Positions 54,464 through 63,539 of a DNA stretch of 64,000 nt are shown in pieces. The DNA is from Aquimarina sp. TRL1. Lineage in GTDB: Bacteria > Bacteroidota > Bacteroidia > Flavobacteriales > Flavobacteriaceae. The stretch lies in NCBI RefSeq assembly GCF_013365535.1, contig NZ_CP053590.1, positions 3,834,501 through 3,898,500 of the forward strand, read 5' to 3'. The first letter of the stretch is position 1. Each line of letters starts with the position of its first letter. Below the pieces are notes generated by a model, which was not told the origin of the DNA, searched no databases, and saw only the letters and a list, made by a program, of their open reading frames with translations. Position numbers and translations under genes: made by a program.

Positions 54464-56566
54464 TTATTCTTTTATGAGGTTTATTTCTACTCGTCTGTTT
54501 TGTTCCCTTCCGGTTTTAGTTTTATTGGTCGCAATAGGTTTTTCTTCTCCATGACCTATAGAAGACAGTCTCACAGCGTTAATACCTTTACTGATTAAAT
54601 GTGTTTTTACTGCATTGGCCCTGGCATCTGATAATTTTAGGTTGAAAGCGTTGCTTCCTGAACTATCTGTGTGTCCTTCTATTTTGAAAGCTGCTTTAGG
54701 ATATTCATTTAATATTTTTACAATATCATCTAATACTTCGAATGAGCTTTTCTTGATAGTGGCTTTTCCTGAGTCGAATAAAATAGTCTTGGCATATTCA
54801 TTAAGTGTTTTCTGAACTTCTTGAGTTACCTTTACTTCCGGACATCCGTTATTTGCTACGGTACCTGCTTCATTAGGACAGTTATCATCCTTGTCCAATA
54901 TACTATCACCATCTGTATCTGGCCATGGGCATCCGTTGTTCTCTACAGGACCAGCCTCTTCAGGGCATTGATCATCTTTGTCCAAGATCGTATCTCCATC
55001 TGTATCAGGCCATGGGCATCCGTTGTTTTCTACAGGTCCTGCTTCTTCAGGGCATTGATCATCTTTATCAAGTACTGTATCTCCATCCGTATCCGGCCAT
55101 GGGCATCCGAAGTTTTCTTCTGGACCTGCTTCTTCAGGACAATCATCAACTTTGTCTAATACACCATCTCCGTCTTTGTCCTTTAACCTAGATTGATATA
55201 CAGGTATTTTTAATCCTGCATATACATCAGCAGCTTTGGAATCATTACTTAGTAAAACTGATAATACAGACCCAGAACCTACATAGAGAGGACCTGCTCT
55301 GAACCCTGCTCCCCATTGGAATCCTGAGTATTGTTGTAGGCTAATAGGGGAGTAAAAGCTAAACCATTTTCTCTCGAATCGAGGTGTTAGAGATAGCATG
55401 TTTGCAACTTGATTAGCGTTTTCTTTTGTTTTTGATACCAGTGATAAATCTGTGTTCAGGTTTACATAGAAGTAATTGTTTATGTTCCAGTCAGCGGTAA
55501 GGTGTAATGCAGAAGGAAGTACTGCTTTTGAAGTACCTCCTGATCGTACTAAGGTATATAGGTTTTCTAACTTATCATCAAAATCGTCGAAGTTATTAAA
55601 GTCATCTTCTCCTATAGCGTTTGTTATATCGTACACTTCTTCGGTAGATTCATCATATGAGATTGCCCCGAGATCGGTAATTGATAAACCAAACTTTAGT
55701 TTGTATTTGTTAACATCTTTTGGTAAGTAAGTTTTTCCTTTACTATCCTTGATTTTATAAGAGTCAATTTCTGGTCTCCATTCATATACAACTCCAAAAT
55801 CAACACCGATTCCTGTGGCACCGTTTTGCAGTTTTAAATCTTCAAAATCTTCTTTTACATTATTGCTATATCCATAAGCGACTTCTCCTTGAGTATCGAT
55901 GCTACCTGTTCTGTTTCCTCCGGGTAATAAAGTACCGTCTGCATCGTAATCAATTAGTACATTTCTACCGTAGGCATAAGAATTTCCTAATCCCTGTAAA
56001 TATTTTAGTGTGATTCCTCCTTTCAGGAAATTTGTGTCGTTATTAAGAATAACGCGTGCATATGAGACACCAATTTCAGCCCAGGCATGAGTGGTTGCAA
56101 AAATATCTCCTTCGTTTATAAAGAAGTCATTACTGGTATCTAAGTCATTTTCAAAATTATCAAAAGTATCTCCATTTATTTCATTGACATTGACAAAGGC
56201 TCTGGCTCGGGTAAAAACGGCAATAGAACTTTTTTCATTTAGATTGAACATAAAAGCTGGTCCAAATACATCTACATTCCCGAATCCATAATTCTTTTCT
56301 TTCGGGGATTTGGTTCCATCTCTATCAAAATCAAAGTCGCTGTCCAGGAGTTTATCAAGATCAGTACTGTAATAATCATTTCCTCCTAGAGCACTTGCTC
56401 CGGCTAAATGGATATCTGTCTTGAATCGCGAGTCAACAATATTAGCAGGGTTACTGATAACACTATTTACACCGCTATAATTATCAGTTAAAAAACCGAT
56501 AAATGATTGTGCCTTAATAGAGACAGATGCGCATAGACATAGCCCTAGAAATAAGGTTTTTTTCAT
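54464..56566 (-). CDS. OmpA-family outer-membrane protein with TSP3 repeats
   Basis: A 700-residue outer-membrane protein. Signal peptide [20 protein letters not shown]. Residues about 20-460 are beta-barrel-like (DUF5723-type by recall), with strands such as [15 protein letters not shown] and [20 protein letters not shown]. Residues about 465-580 hold thrombospondin type 3-like calcium repeats (DxDxDGxxDxxDxCPxEAGPxxNxGCPWP) of 29 residues each. The last 120 residues are a peptidoglycan-binding OmpA C-terminal domain ([50 protein letters not shown]). It probably ties the outer membrane to the cell wall. A perfect two-part promoter precedes it. Confidence 0.92.
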   Translation of the reverse strand: MKKTLFLGLCLCASVSIKAQSFIGFLTDNYSGVNSVISNPANIVDSRFKTDIHLAGASALGGNDYYSTDLDKLLDSDFDFDRDGTKSPKEKNYGFGNVDVFGPAFMFNLNEKSSIAVFTRARAFVNVNEINGDTFDNFENDLDTSNDFFINEGDIFATTHAWAEIGVSYARVILNNDTNFLKGGITLKYLQGLGNSYAYGRNVLIDYDADGTLLPGGNRTGSIDTQGEVAYGYSNNVKEDFEDLKLQNGATGIGVDFGVVYEWRPEIDSYKIKDSKGKTYLPKDVNKYKLKFGLSITDLGAISYDESTEEVYDITNAIGEDDFNNFDDFDDKLENLYTLVRSGGTSKAVLPSALHLTADWNINNYFYVNLNTDLSLVSKTKENANQVANMLSLTPRFERKWFSFYSPISLQQYSGFQWGAGFRAGPLYVGSGSVLSVLLSNDSKAADVYAGLKIPVYQSRLKDKDGDGVLDKVDDCPEEAGPEENFGCPWPDTDGDTVLDKDDQCPEEAGPVENNGCPWPDTDGDTILDKDDQCPEEAGPVENNGCPWPDTDGDSILDKDDNCPNEAGTVANNGCPEVKVTQEVQKTLNEYAKTILFDSGKATIKKSSFEVLDDIVKILNEYPKAAFKIEGHTDSSGSNAFNLKLSDARANAVKTHLISKGINAVRLSSIGHGEEKPIATNKTKTGREQNRRVEINLIKE
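54839..55182 (-). repeat. 87-bp tandem repeats encoding TSP3 modules
   Basis: The 29-residue calcium-binding module is encoded by tandem 87-bp units; the marker CCATGGGCATCCG recurs at 54923, 55010 and 55097. Units are very similar at DNA level, so copy number may vary between strains. Confidence 0.85.
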
Positions 56567-56605
56567 AGTTTAATTGGTTTAAGTTATGATTAGATTTTAG
56601 CAATG

Positions 56606-56637
56606 CAAAAGTATTCTTATTTTTTTTGAAAAATCAA
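56606..56637 (-). promoter_or_regulatory. Promoter of the OmpA-TSP3 gene
   Basis: Minus strand: TTG (56637-56635), 21-base spacer, TACTTTTG (56613-56606), a full Bacteroidota promoter. Transcription would start about 35 bases before the ATG. Confidence 0.75.
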
Positions 56638-56703
56638 GGGAAGTGTTAGTTAATTGCAGTGTTTTCATTAAATAGGTTTTAAGTGGTTGATATTCTTAAA
56701 ATT

Positions 56704-56737
56704 AAAAAAAGGGTTGCCAACTGGCAACCCTTTTTTT
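56704..56737 (-). terminator. Terminator of the OmpA/MotB-like lipoprotein gene
   Basis: AAAAAAAGGGTTGCCA and TGGCAACCCTTTTTTT form a near-perfect hairpin right after the stop at 56760. Confidence 0.85.
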
Positions 56738-56759
56738 AATTCTTTCTGGAAATCAGTAA

Positions 56760-57626
56760 TTACTGTCCGTTATTGGAAGCTTTTTTCATTCCATCTTCTA
56801 TCATATTGTAGAATTGATCTAGTTTAGGAAGTACAACGATTCTTGTACGTCTGTTTTTTGCTCTGTTTTCGGCAGAACTGTTATCGGCTACAGGGATGTA
56901 GTGGCTACGTCCGGCTGCTGTCATACGTTTAGGATCTACTCCAAATGTATTTTGTAATACCCGTACTACTGCCGTTGCTCTTTTGACACTTAAATCCCAG
57001 TTATCTAATAAAACTTTATTTTTAATTGGCACATTATCAGTATGTCCTTCTACCAGGAATTCGATATCTGGTTTGTCGTTTACTACTTTTGCTACTTTAC
57101 CTAGCACAGACTTTGCTTTACTAGATACATTATAACTACCACTTTTGAATAAAAGTTTATCAGAGATAGAAACGTAAACAACTCCTTTTTCTACATTTAC
57201 TTCGATATCTTCATCTGCAAGGTTTCCTAGGGCTCCTTTTAGACTGGTAACTAAGGCTAATGTCACAGAGTCTTTTTTGTTTAATGCATCATTCATAGTT
57301 TTGATCTGTAGATCTTTTTCTTTGATGCTTTCCAGTGAGCGCTCTAAGTTTTCTGCCTCTTTTGTTGATAGGGTAGCAAGGTTACCAACATTGTTAAGTA
57401 GGGCAGCATTTGTATTTTTTAGGTTTTTTACTTGATCCTGAAGTACTTTTAACTCAGATTTAGAACTAGCTTTCTCTTCAAGACAGCTATTTAGCTTTAC
57501 GGTAGCTGTGTTTAGTAAGTCTTGGGTTTCTTTCTGTTTGGCTTCTAGCTCGGCAAATTTTTTCTGAGATACACAGGAAGATAAAAATACCGCCATAGAG
57601 GCCCCAATAATCATCGCTTTTTTCAT
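56760..57626 (-). CDS. OmpA/MotB-family peptidoglycan-binding lipoprotein
   Basis: A 288-residue lipoprotein (lipobox LSSC, Cys18). Residues about 22-125 are a long coiled coil (AKQKETQDLLNTATVKLNSC, EAENLERSLESIKEKDLQIK). Residues about 145-270 are an OmpA C-terminal domain: LLFKSGSYNVSSKAKSVL, FLVEGHTDNVPIK, NWDLSVKRATAVVRVL, AENRAKNRRTRIVVLPKL. It should sit in the outer membrane and hold the peptidoglycan at a distance set by the coiled coil, as Pal does with a longer stalk. It lies upstream of the other OmpA-family gene on the same strand but has its own terminator and a TAATTTTG -7 element. Confidence 0.9.
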   Translation of the reverse strand: MKKAMIIGASMAVFLSSCVSQKKFAELEAKQKETQDLLNTATVKLNSCLEEKASSKSELKVLQDQVKNLKNTNAALLNNVGNLATLSTKEAENLERSLESIKEKDLQIKTMNDALNKKDSVTLALVTSLKGALGNLADEDIEVNVEKGVVYVSISDKLLFKSGSYNVSSKAKSVLGKVAKVVNDKPDIEFLVEGHTDNVPIKNKVLLDNWDLSVKRATAVVRVLQNTFGVDPKRMTAAGRSHYIPVADNSSAENRAKNRRTRIVVLPKLDQFYNMIEDGMKKASNNGQ

Positions 57627-57667
57627 TAGAAAATTTGTTTTAGTCTTTAGTTCTAGTTTATAAGACT

Positions 57668-57675
57668 CAAAATTA
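57668..57675 (-). promoter_or_regulatory. -7 element of the OmpA/MotB-like lipoprotein gene
   Basis: Minus-strand TAATTTTG fits TAnnTTTG and lies 42 bases before the ATG. No TTG is found at the best distance. Confidence 0.45.
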
Positions 57676-57733
57676 TTAAAAATGTGACAGGACGTACGGC
57701 TATTAACAATAATTTAGTTTTTTTATCCCAGAA

Positions 57734-58720
57734 CTAATTTAGTTTTTTTTGGTTTAGTATATAGTATATCCATACAACGGAGTAAATAGAATAATATTTT
57801 TCCTTTTTGGGGAGTTTTTTTCTTTTTTTTAGTAAGCTTTTTATAGCGGTATAAAAGCCAAAATGCGCTTTTAAAATGGCTGGGATATGAGATGGTTTTT
57901 TGTCGATTAAAAATTTAATAGCTGCAATTCCATCAAGAAACAAACGCAAAAGAATGATTAGCCAGACGTTTCTTCCTTTAACATTTTTTAATAGAGAGTA
58001 TAAGCTATTTCTATAATTAAGATAGGTTTTTTTTGGGTTCATATTGTTTAGCGTTGCCCCTCCCAGGTGGTACACGGTAGAGGTACCGACATAAAGTACC
58101 TGGTATCCGTAATTGTGAATTCTCCAACAGAGATCAATTTCTTCTTGATGCGCAAAATAATCTTCATCCAATTTCCCTACTTTTTCAAAGATATCTTTTC
58201 GGATAAAGAGACAAGCACCACTAGCCCAGAATATAGGAGATATATCATCGTATTGTCCTTTGTCTTCTTCCAGAGTGTCGAATATACGACCTCTGCAATA
58301 AGGATATCCTAAACGATCGATAAAACCTCCGGCAGCACCGGCATATTCAAAATGAGTTTTCTTTTTATAATCCAGTATTTTGGGTTGTACTGCAGCAATT
58401 GTTTCAGATGTTTCAAATGCATTGATAATCGGAGGAAGCCAATTTTTTGTTACTTCGATATCACTGTTCAATAAACAATAAATATCAGCATCAATCTTGG
58501 CCAAGGCTTCATTATATCCTTTGGCATACCCTCCATTGGTTTTATTTTTAATGATACTAACTTCTGGGTATTGTGCACTGACAAATGCAATAGAGTCATC
58601 AGTAGAGGCATTATCTGCCAGATAGATGGTTGCTTCTTTGGAATGTTGTATTACAGAAGGAAGAAATTCTTCCAGAATTTGCCTGCCATTCCAGTTTAAT
58701 ATTACTACGGCTACATTCAT
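57734..58720 (-). CDS. Family 2 glycosyltransferase
   Basis: A 328-residue GT-A-fold glycosyltransferase. N-terminal VAVVILNWNGRQ and LADNASTDDS show the nucleotide-sugar pocket, and NSD (85-87) in LLNSDIEV is the metal-binding motif of rhamnosyl-like GT2 enzymes. FWASGACLFIRKDIFEKVG and DEDYFAHQEEIDLCWRI provide the acceptor and catalytic-base region. The C-terminal 90 residues are basic and hydrophobic (KNVKGRNVWLIILLRLFLDG), consistent with membrane association. It probably transfers a sugar onto a lipid-linked or surface glycan. No other polysaccharide genes are near. Single gene. Confidence 0.9.
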   Translation of the reverse strand: MNVAVVILNWNGRQILEEFLPSVIQHSKEATIYLADNASTDDSIAFVSAQYPEVSIIKNKTNGGYAKGYNEALAKIDADIYCLLNSDIEVTKNWLPPIINAFETSETIAAVQPKILDYKKKTHFEYAGAAGGFIDRLGYPYCRGRIFDTLEEDKGQYDDISPIFWASGACLFIRKDIFEKVGKLDEDYFAHQEEIDLCWRIHNYGYQVLYVGTSTVYHLGGATLNNMNPKKTYLNYRNSLYSLLKNVKGRNVWLIILLRLFLDGIAAIKFLIDKKPSHIPAILKAHFGFYTAIKSLLKKRKKLPKKEKYYSIYSVVWIYYILNQKKLN

Positions 58721-58758
58721 ATGTTAAAAAAAATAAACAAAAAGTAACTTTCTGCCTC

Positions 58759-59202
58759 TTATTTATAATCAGGAAGATCTCTTAAAAAACTATAACATTG
58801 CTCTTGGTAATCCATCTGGCAATAGTAATGATTTAAGCCATTACTGATCATAAGATAATCAGCATTTAACACCAGATTGTACCGGGCAATTTGATCAAAA
58901 ACTTCCTGAGTGATTTTTACTTTATCAGATTTGCATTCTACAATAACGTTAATTTCCCCATTTGGTTTGTATACAATTACATCATATCGTTTGGTCAATC
59001 CGTTGACTTTAATCATTTTCTCTACATTGATTAAACTTTCGGGATATTTTTTGTGTTCGATTAAGAAATGTACAACATGCTGACGGACCCATTCTTCGGG
59101 GGTCAATATGATAAATTTTTTGCGAATCCGATCAAAAATAGAAACTTTATTTTCGCTATTTTTGAATCGAAAGTTATAATTAGGGAAATTAAGTTTGACC
59201 AT
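58759..59202 (-). CDS. Stand-alone HsdR N-terminal-like (restriction-endonuclease fold) protein
   Basis: A 147-residue protein matching the N-terminal nuclease domain of type I restriction enzymes. ILTPEEWVRQHVVHFLIEH leads the fold; TKRYDVIVYKPNGE contains the PD-like Asp, and INVIVECKSDKVKI holds the E-x-K pair, giving a complete PD-(D/E)xK site. No helicase, specificity or methylase parts are present, so it is not a type I system. Such single-domain proteins are widespread in Bacteroidota next to holA and may act in DNA repair. It is transcribed away from holA from a 26-base shared spacer; a CACTTTTG element ends just before its ATG, suggesting a leaderless message. Confidence 0.8.
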   Translation of the reverse strand: MVKLNFPNYNFRFKNSENKVSIFDRIRKKFIILTPEEWVRQHVVHFLIEHKKYPESLINVEKMIKVNGLTKRYDVIVYKPNGEINVIVECKSDKVKITQEVFDQIARYNLVLNADYLMISNGLNHYYCQMDYQEQCYSFLRDLPDYK

Positions 59203-59228
59203 ACCACAAAAGTGATGATTTTTTCTGA

Positions 59229-60233
59229 ATGGAGGAAGTAAAGAAGATTGTAAGTGATATAAAAAATGGAAATATTAAACCCATTTATTTTTTGATGGGG
59301 GAAGAACCATATTATATAGATAAGATTAGTGAATATATAGAAAAGAATGTTTTAGCGGAGGAGGAGAAAGGGTTTAATCAGGTAGTTTTATATGGTAGGG
59401 ATGTAACAGTGGAAGAAATCGTATCTAATGCTAAACGATTTCCTATGATGGCAGAACGACAAGTCGTTATTGTCAAAGAAGCACAGGAATTATCCCGAAC
59501 AATAGAAAAATTAGTGTCGTATGCAGATCATCCACAACCGACAACTGTTTTGGTGATGTGCTATAAGTATAAGAAAATAGACAAGCGTAAAAAACTCTAT
59601 AAATCGGTAGCAAAGAGCGGAGTGATTTATGAGAGTAAAAAGTTATATGAAAACCAGATAGCTGATTGGATTAGAAGAGTACTTTCTGGAGCTAAATATC
59701 AGATAGAACCCAAGGCCGCCCAGATGTTAGTAGAGTTTTTAGGAACGGATCTGGGAAAAATTAATAACGAGCTTGAAAAATTAAAACTCATCCTTCCCAA
59801 AGGATCTGCTATTACAGCATCTCATATAGAAGAAAATATAGGAATTAGTAAGGATTTTAATAATTTCGAATTGCGGAAAGCAGTGGGAATGAGAGATGTT
59901 ATAAAGGCTCATCGTATTATTAATTACTTTTCTCAAAATCCAAAGGATAATCCTCTTGTTGTAACAATCTCCCTGTTATATGCATTTTTTTCTCAGGTGT
60001 TGCAATATCATGGTCTTAGCGATAAATCCAAGGGAAATGTAGCGAGTGCCTTAAAGATTAATCCTTATTTTGTGAGTGATTATGCAGATGCTGCAAAAAA
60101 CTATCCCATGAAAAAAGTCAGTCAGATTATTGCATTGTTAAGAAATGCAGATGTAAAAAGTAAAGGAGTAGGGGCGGCAAGTTTACCGCCCGGAGATATT
60201 CTAAAAGAACTGCTGGTGAAGATCATGGGATGA
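59229..60233 (+). CDS. holA: DNA polymerase III subunit delta
   Basis: A 334-residue clamp-loader subunit that opens the beta clamp during replication. The N-terminus (IVSDIKNGNIKPIYFLMGEEPYYID, in two parts) matches HolA, followed by the AAA-like fold with VIVKEAQELS and VLVMCYKYKKIDKR. The middle has LVEFLGTDLGKINNELEKL, and the C-terminal collar domain carries ISLLYAFFSQVLQYHGL. No Walker A, as expected for delta. Length is normal. It shares a 26-base divergent spacer with the HsdR_N-like gene and converges on the SDR gene 12 bases beyond. Confidence 0.93.
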   Translation: MEEVKKIVSDIKNGNIKPIYFLMGEEPYYIDKISEYIEKNVLAEEEKGFNQVVLYGRDVTVEEIVSNAKRFPMMAERQVVIVKEAQELSRTIEKLVSYADHPQPTTVLVMCYKYKKIDKRKKLYKSVAKSGVIYESKKLYENQIADWIRRVLSGAKYQIEPKAAQMLVEFLGTDLGKINNELEKLKLILPKGSAITASHIEENIGISKDFNNFELRKAVGMRDVIKAHRIINYFSQNPKDNPLVVTISLLYAFFSQVLQYHGLSDKSKGNVASALKINPYFVSDYADAAKNYPMKKVSQIIALLRNADVKSKGVGAASLPPGDILKELLVKIMG

Positions 60234-60244
60234 ACACAAATACC

Positions 60245-60979
60245 TTATACTTTGGGATTGGTCGCAAATACAGTCGCTTCTGTGATAAAGCCCCTATCAT
60301 CCATTTCCAGTAAACTCGCAATGGTGTGTGCAATTTCCAGACTTCGTAATTTAGTGCGTTTTTCTTCTTGGGTATATTCCTTTTGTCCTCTAGTATCGCC
60401 ATTGTTCAATATATTATTAGCAAAGTTGGTCATTACCTCACTGGGGTTGACTAACATTACTCGGATATTATGTGCTCGAAGTTCATTTCTCCAGCTTTCT
60501 GTCATTCCTCTCAGAGCAAATTTAGTAGCTACATAAGGAGAAGCATTAGGAGAACCTTTTAGAGCAGAAGTAGACCCAATATTAATGATGTTTCCTCTGT
60601 TTTGATCTATAAATAGTTTAGCACTCTCTTTAGCAGCTAGAGTAGCTCCCAGAATATTAGTCTTAAATTGTTCTGTGAATTTAACAGCATCTATTTCGGT
60701 GAGTTTTGATATGTAGCCAAAACCAGCATTATTAATCAGTACATTTAGCCCTTCCATTTTTTGATTGGCAGTAGCCACCATTTTTATTACATCCTCTTCA
60801 TTAGTGATATCTGCTTTGACATATGAAATATCTAGGGCTTCTGCAATTTCTTTTAGGGTAGTTTCGTTTCTTCCGCTAATAGTAACAGCAGCTCCTTTTT
60901 CTTTTAGTAATTTAGCAGTTTCTTTTCCTATTCCGGAGCTTCCTCCTGTGATTAATACTTTTGCTTCTCTGATATTCAT
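60245..60979 (-). CDS. SDR family oxidoreductase (3-ketoacyl-reductase-like)
   Basis: A 244-residue short-chain dehydrogenase. TGGSSGIGKET at 11-21 is the cofactor motif, SGRNE after beta-2 favours NADP(H), NNAGFGY is the conserved NNAG, and the catalytic Ser-Tyr-Lys appear in INIGSTSA and SPYVATKFALRG (Y-x-x-x-K). It is not close to the SDR at 3494-4315. The length and pattern are like those of FabG-type or generic ketoreductases, but the substrate is not readable. It converges on holA with a 12-base gap. TATTTTTG at 61009-61002 is a possible -7 element. Confidence 0.87.
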   Translation of the reverse strand: MNIREAKVLITGGSSGIGKETAKLLKEKGAAVTISGRNETTLKEIAEALDISYVKADITNEEDVIKMVATANQKMEGLNVLINNAGFGYISKLTEIDAVKFTEQFKTNILGATLAAKESAKLFIDQNRGNIINIGSTSALKGSPNASPYVATKFALRGMTESWRNELRAHNIRVMLVNPSEVMTNFANNILNNGDTRGQKEYTQEEKRTKLRSLEIAHTIASLLEMDDRGFITEATVFATNPKV

Positions 60980-61272
60980 CTTATAGGTATTTGTTTTTAT
61001 TCAAAAATAAGGTATGTGTTCTAAATCTTTTGTTAAACAGGTTAGGTGTTTTGTAATTTAATTTTCAGTTTTATCAGTGTAATTGTCTGTCAGCAATTTT
61101 GAGAAGTTTATTTTTCTAAATTCGAGTGTTGAAAAAACGGTATAAAGAAAAATAATCTATTATTTTCATTTTTAAATAAAATAAATCTATTTTTTGATAT
61201 AAATTTAGATTTATTTGTCTTTTGGTTACATTTACGTAGATAATTTGTTAAAAATAAAGGAATAATTCATTT
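60980..61272 (+). promoter_or_regulatory. Upstream region of the PLP enzyme with two inverted repeats
   Basis: About 290 bases, very AT-rich, between divergent genes. It contains the palindrome AAAATAATCTATTATTTT (61149-61166) and a spaced inverted repeat AAATAAATCTA (61179-61189) / TAGATTTATTT (61206-61216). Both contain the half-site TCTATT, which also occurs in the palindrome before the Lrp/AsnC gene, so they are candidate operators of that regulator. TACATTTA at 61227-61234 is a weak -7 element. Confidence 0.5.
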
Positions 61273-62523
61273 ATGAAACGAAAAGATTTAAATCCGGAAA
61301 GTCTGATGATGACTTATGGGTATAAGCCAGAGCTTTCTGAAGGTGCTATTAAGTGTCCTATTTTTCAAACTTCCACATTTGTTTTTGAAACTGCGGAAGA
61401 AGGAAAAGCATTTTTTGAATTGGCTTATGGGCTTCGGCAAAAAAAACCAAAAGAAGAATTAGGATTGATATATAGCAGGATTAATAACCCTAATCTAGAG
61501 ATACTGGAAAATCGCTTATGCTTGTGGGATCAGTCGGATGATTGTGCTGTTTTCGAGAGTGGAATGTCAGCGATAAGTACTTGTTTGTTAGAGTTTTTAA
61601 ATCCGGGAGATTTGTTGGTGTATAGTAATCCATTGTATGGAGGTACGGATCATTTTATCAATCATTTTTTATCAAAAATAGGAGTGCATACTATTGGGGT
61701 GATGCCTAATCAAAGTATAGAAGAAGTTGCGGCTTTAATAGAGACTAGTGGAAAGAAAGACCGGTTAGCTATGTTTTTTTTAGAAACTCCTGCAAATCCG
61801 ACAAATCAGTTGTTTGATATAGAGGGATTCAGTGAGCTAGCTAAACGCTATAGTACAGGAGATAAAAAAGTATTGATAGGAGTAGATAACACTTATATGG
61901 GACCGCTTTGGCAGCATCCTCTACAATGTGGAGCAGATTTAGTGGTGTATTCGGCGACTAAATATATAGGAGGGCATAGTGATTTAATTGCGGGGGCTGT
62001 TTTAGGTAATAGCGAGCTGATAGGCAGGGTCAAAGTTCTACGTACTTTTTTAGGGAATATGGTAAGCCCGCATACGGCATGGCTGTTATTGAGAAGTTTG
62101 GAGACATTAAAGGTTCGGATGGATCAACAGACAAAAAACGCAAGTCGAATCGCAGCGTTCCTGAAGGAGCATCCAAAAGTAGAAAAGGTATATTACTTAG
62201 GACTTTTGGAAAAAGAAGAGAAAGCATATGCTGTTTATAAAAAGCAATGTAGTGCCCCTGGGGCAATGCTTTCTTTTGATATTAAAGGAGGGGAGAAAGA
62301 AGCGTTTACGTTTTTAAATCGCTTAAAATTAATAAAATTGGCGGTTAGTTTGGGGAGTACAGAAAGTTTGGCTCAGCATCCAATGACGATGACACATGCA
62401 GGAGTAGATCCTGAACACAGAAGACAAATAAACATCACAGAGAAGCTAGTTCGTCTTTCGATAGGGGTAGAAAATAGTGATGATATTATCTGGGATATCG
62501 AACAAGCTTTAGGGGTAGAATGA
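61273..62523 (+). CDS. Cys/Met metabolism PLP enzyme (methionine gamma-lyase / cystathionine gamma-synthase family)
   Basis: A 416-residue fold-type I PLP enzyme. IYSRINNPNLEILENRL near 66-82, VFESGMSAIS near 93-102, SNPLYGGT at 118-125 (Tyr122 stacking on PLP), VDNTYMGPLWQHPL with Asp205, and the PLP lysine Lys230 in SATKYIGGHSD are all present. VSLGSTESLAQHP and LVRLSIGVE complete the family. An insertion AFFELAYGLRQKKPKEELG near 46-64 marks a distinct subgroup usually annotated as cystathionine gamma-synthase family. Lyase and synthase activities cannot be separated here. It converges on an Lrp/AsnC regulator, which probably controls it, 17 bases apart. Confidence 0.88.
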   Translation: MKRKDLNPESLMMTYGYKPELSEGAIKCPIFQTSTFVFETAEEGKAFFELAYGLRQKKPKEELGLIYSRINNPNLEILENRLCLWDQSDDCAVFESGMSAISTCLLEFLNPGDLLVYSNPLYGGTDHFINHFLSKIGVHTIGVMPNQSIEEVAALIETSGKKDRLAMFFLETPANPTNQLFDIEGFSELAKRYSTGDKKVLIGVDNTYMGPLWQHPLQCGADLVVYSATKYIGGHSDLIAGAVLGNSELIGRVKVLRTFLGNMVSPHTAWLLLRSLETLKVRMDQQTKNASRIAAFLKEHPKVEKVYYLGLLEKEEKAYAVYKKQCSAPGAMLSFDIKGGEKEAFTFLNRLKLIKLAVSLGSTESLAQHPMTMTHAGVDPEHRRQINITEKLVRLSIGVENSDDIIWDIEQALGVE

Positions 62524-62540
62524 TAATCTTATGATACTGC

Positions 62541-62996
62541 TTAAGGAATCGGTAAGAAAGAAAAATCTTTGACCTCTGTCATAACAAAAGAGCTTTGTAC
62601 CTTGGAAATATTTTCCAGAGAAGCTAACTTGTTTGATAAAAAATCCTGGTATTGTTCCATGTTTTGAGCATATATCTTGATTAGATAGTCAAACATACCG
62701 GCTACGTGATAACATTCTACAACTTCTGGAAATTGAAGAATATCTTTTTCAAATTTTTTGAGGTAATCGGTTTGATGAAGGTTTAGAGTGACATTGCAAA
62801 AAACCATTAATTGCAAGCCGGCTTTTTTTCTATCCAGAATTGCTTTATAGTTTTTTATAAACCCATCGCGTTCCAGTTTTTTTACTCTTTCGAATATAGG
62901 AGTAGTGGTAAGGTTTAATCGTTCAGCGATCTCCTTTATGGTAATTTTGCCATTTTTTTGTAGGAGTAGTAGTATAGATTTGTCAATTTTGTCCAT
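62541..62996 (-). CDS. Lrp/AsnC family transcriptional regulator
   Basis: A 151-residue regulator. The N-terminal winged helix-turn-helix spans about 1-60 (DKSILLLLQKNGKITIKEIA, then LNLTTTPIFERVKKLERDG). The C-terminal ligand-binding RAM domain spans about 65-140 (FCNVTLNLHQTDYLKKFEKD, FPEVVECYHVAGMFDYLIKI, NISKVQSSFVMTEVK). Members sense amino acids and often regulate a neighbouring amino-acid gene. Here it faces the PLP enzyme tail to tail, and a 27-base perfect palindrome lies 43 bases before its own ATG, suggesting autoregulation. Confidence 0.92.
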   Translation of the reverse strand: MDKIDKSILLLLQKNGKITIKEIAERLNLTTTPIFERVKKLERDGFIKNYKAILDRKKAGLQLMVFCNVTLNLHQTDYLKKFEKDILQFPEVVECYHVAGMFDYLIKIYAQNMEQYQDFLSNKLASLENISKVQSSFVMTEVKDFSFLPIP

Positions 62997-63038
62997 GTGT
63001 GAGAATATTATTTTTCTATAAATGATGTCTAAAATTCC

Positions 63039-63065
63039 TTTTAATAGAATTTAATTCTATTAAAA
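63039..63065. promoter_or_regulatory. 27-bp palindrome, candidate Lrp/AsnC operator
   Basis: TTTTAATAGAAT (63039-63050), three bases, ATTCTATTAAAA (63054-63065): a perfect 12-bp inverted repeat upstream of the regulator gene. It shares TCTATTA with 61149-61166. Confidence 0.6.
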
Positions 63066-63477
63066 CGTAAATGTAGGTTAAATATTCTGTTTCTTTCTTT
63101 TTATTATGGTTTAAATTCTGTATTACTTACTTTTAACCTGTTTCAGAGATAGATTTGCCAGGCTTTTATCCTGAGTAGAGTTTTAGTGTAAATTAATAGA
63201 TAGGCTTTCTAGATCCATTGGACATTGGATAGAATAACAAAAGCTTTATGAAGGGTAAATAACTGGCAATAACAAAAATAGGATAGTTTTTGTGATGTCT
63301 GGGTTAGGAAGTTAGTGGTTAATTTTTAGAAGTCTGTGCTTCTGTAAATTGAATAGAGTACATTTTTTTTAGGAAAAGGATATTACTCGTTTTATGGAAG
63401 GATTGTTATCAGTTATACATATAAAAATGTTTATTCCGGCCCAGATTTTTCAAATCAAAATACAATAAATCTCATAT
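63066..63477. other. Intergenic region without recognisable genes
   Basis: Together with the palindrome this makes about 540 bases between the regulator start and the fumC stop. The sequence is AT-rich, all frames are broken, and no tRNA, repeat or hairpin other than the fumC terminator is seen. Confidence 0.5.
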
Positions 63478-63526
63478 CAAAAAGACCTCCTGTATTATCA
63501 ATAATGCAGGAGGTTTTGTTTTTAGT
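63478..63526 (-). terminator. Terminator of fumC
   Basis: ACCTCCTGTATTAT pairs with ATAATGCAGGAGGT (one G-T wobble), with a T run on the minus strand, right after the stop at 63540. Confidence 0.8.
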
Positions 63527-63539
63527 AGTATTGAAGTCT

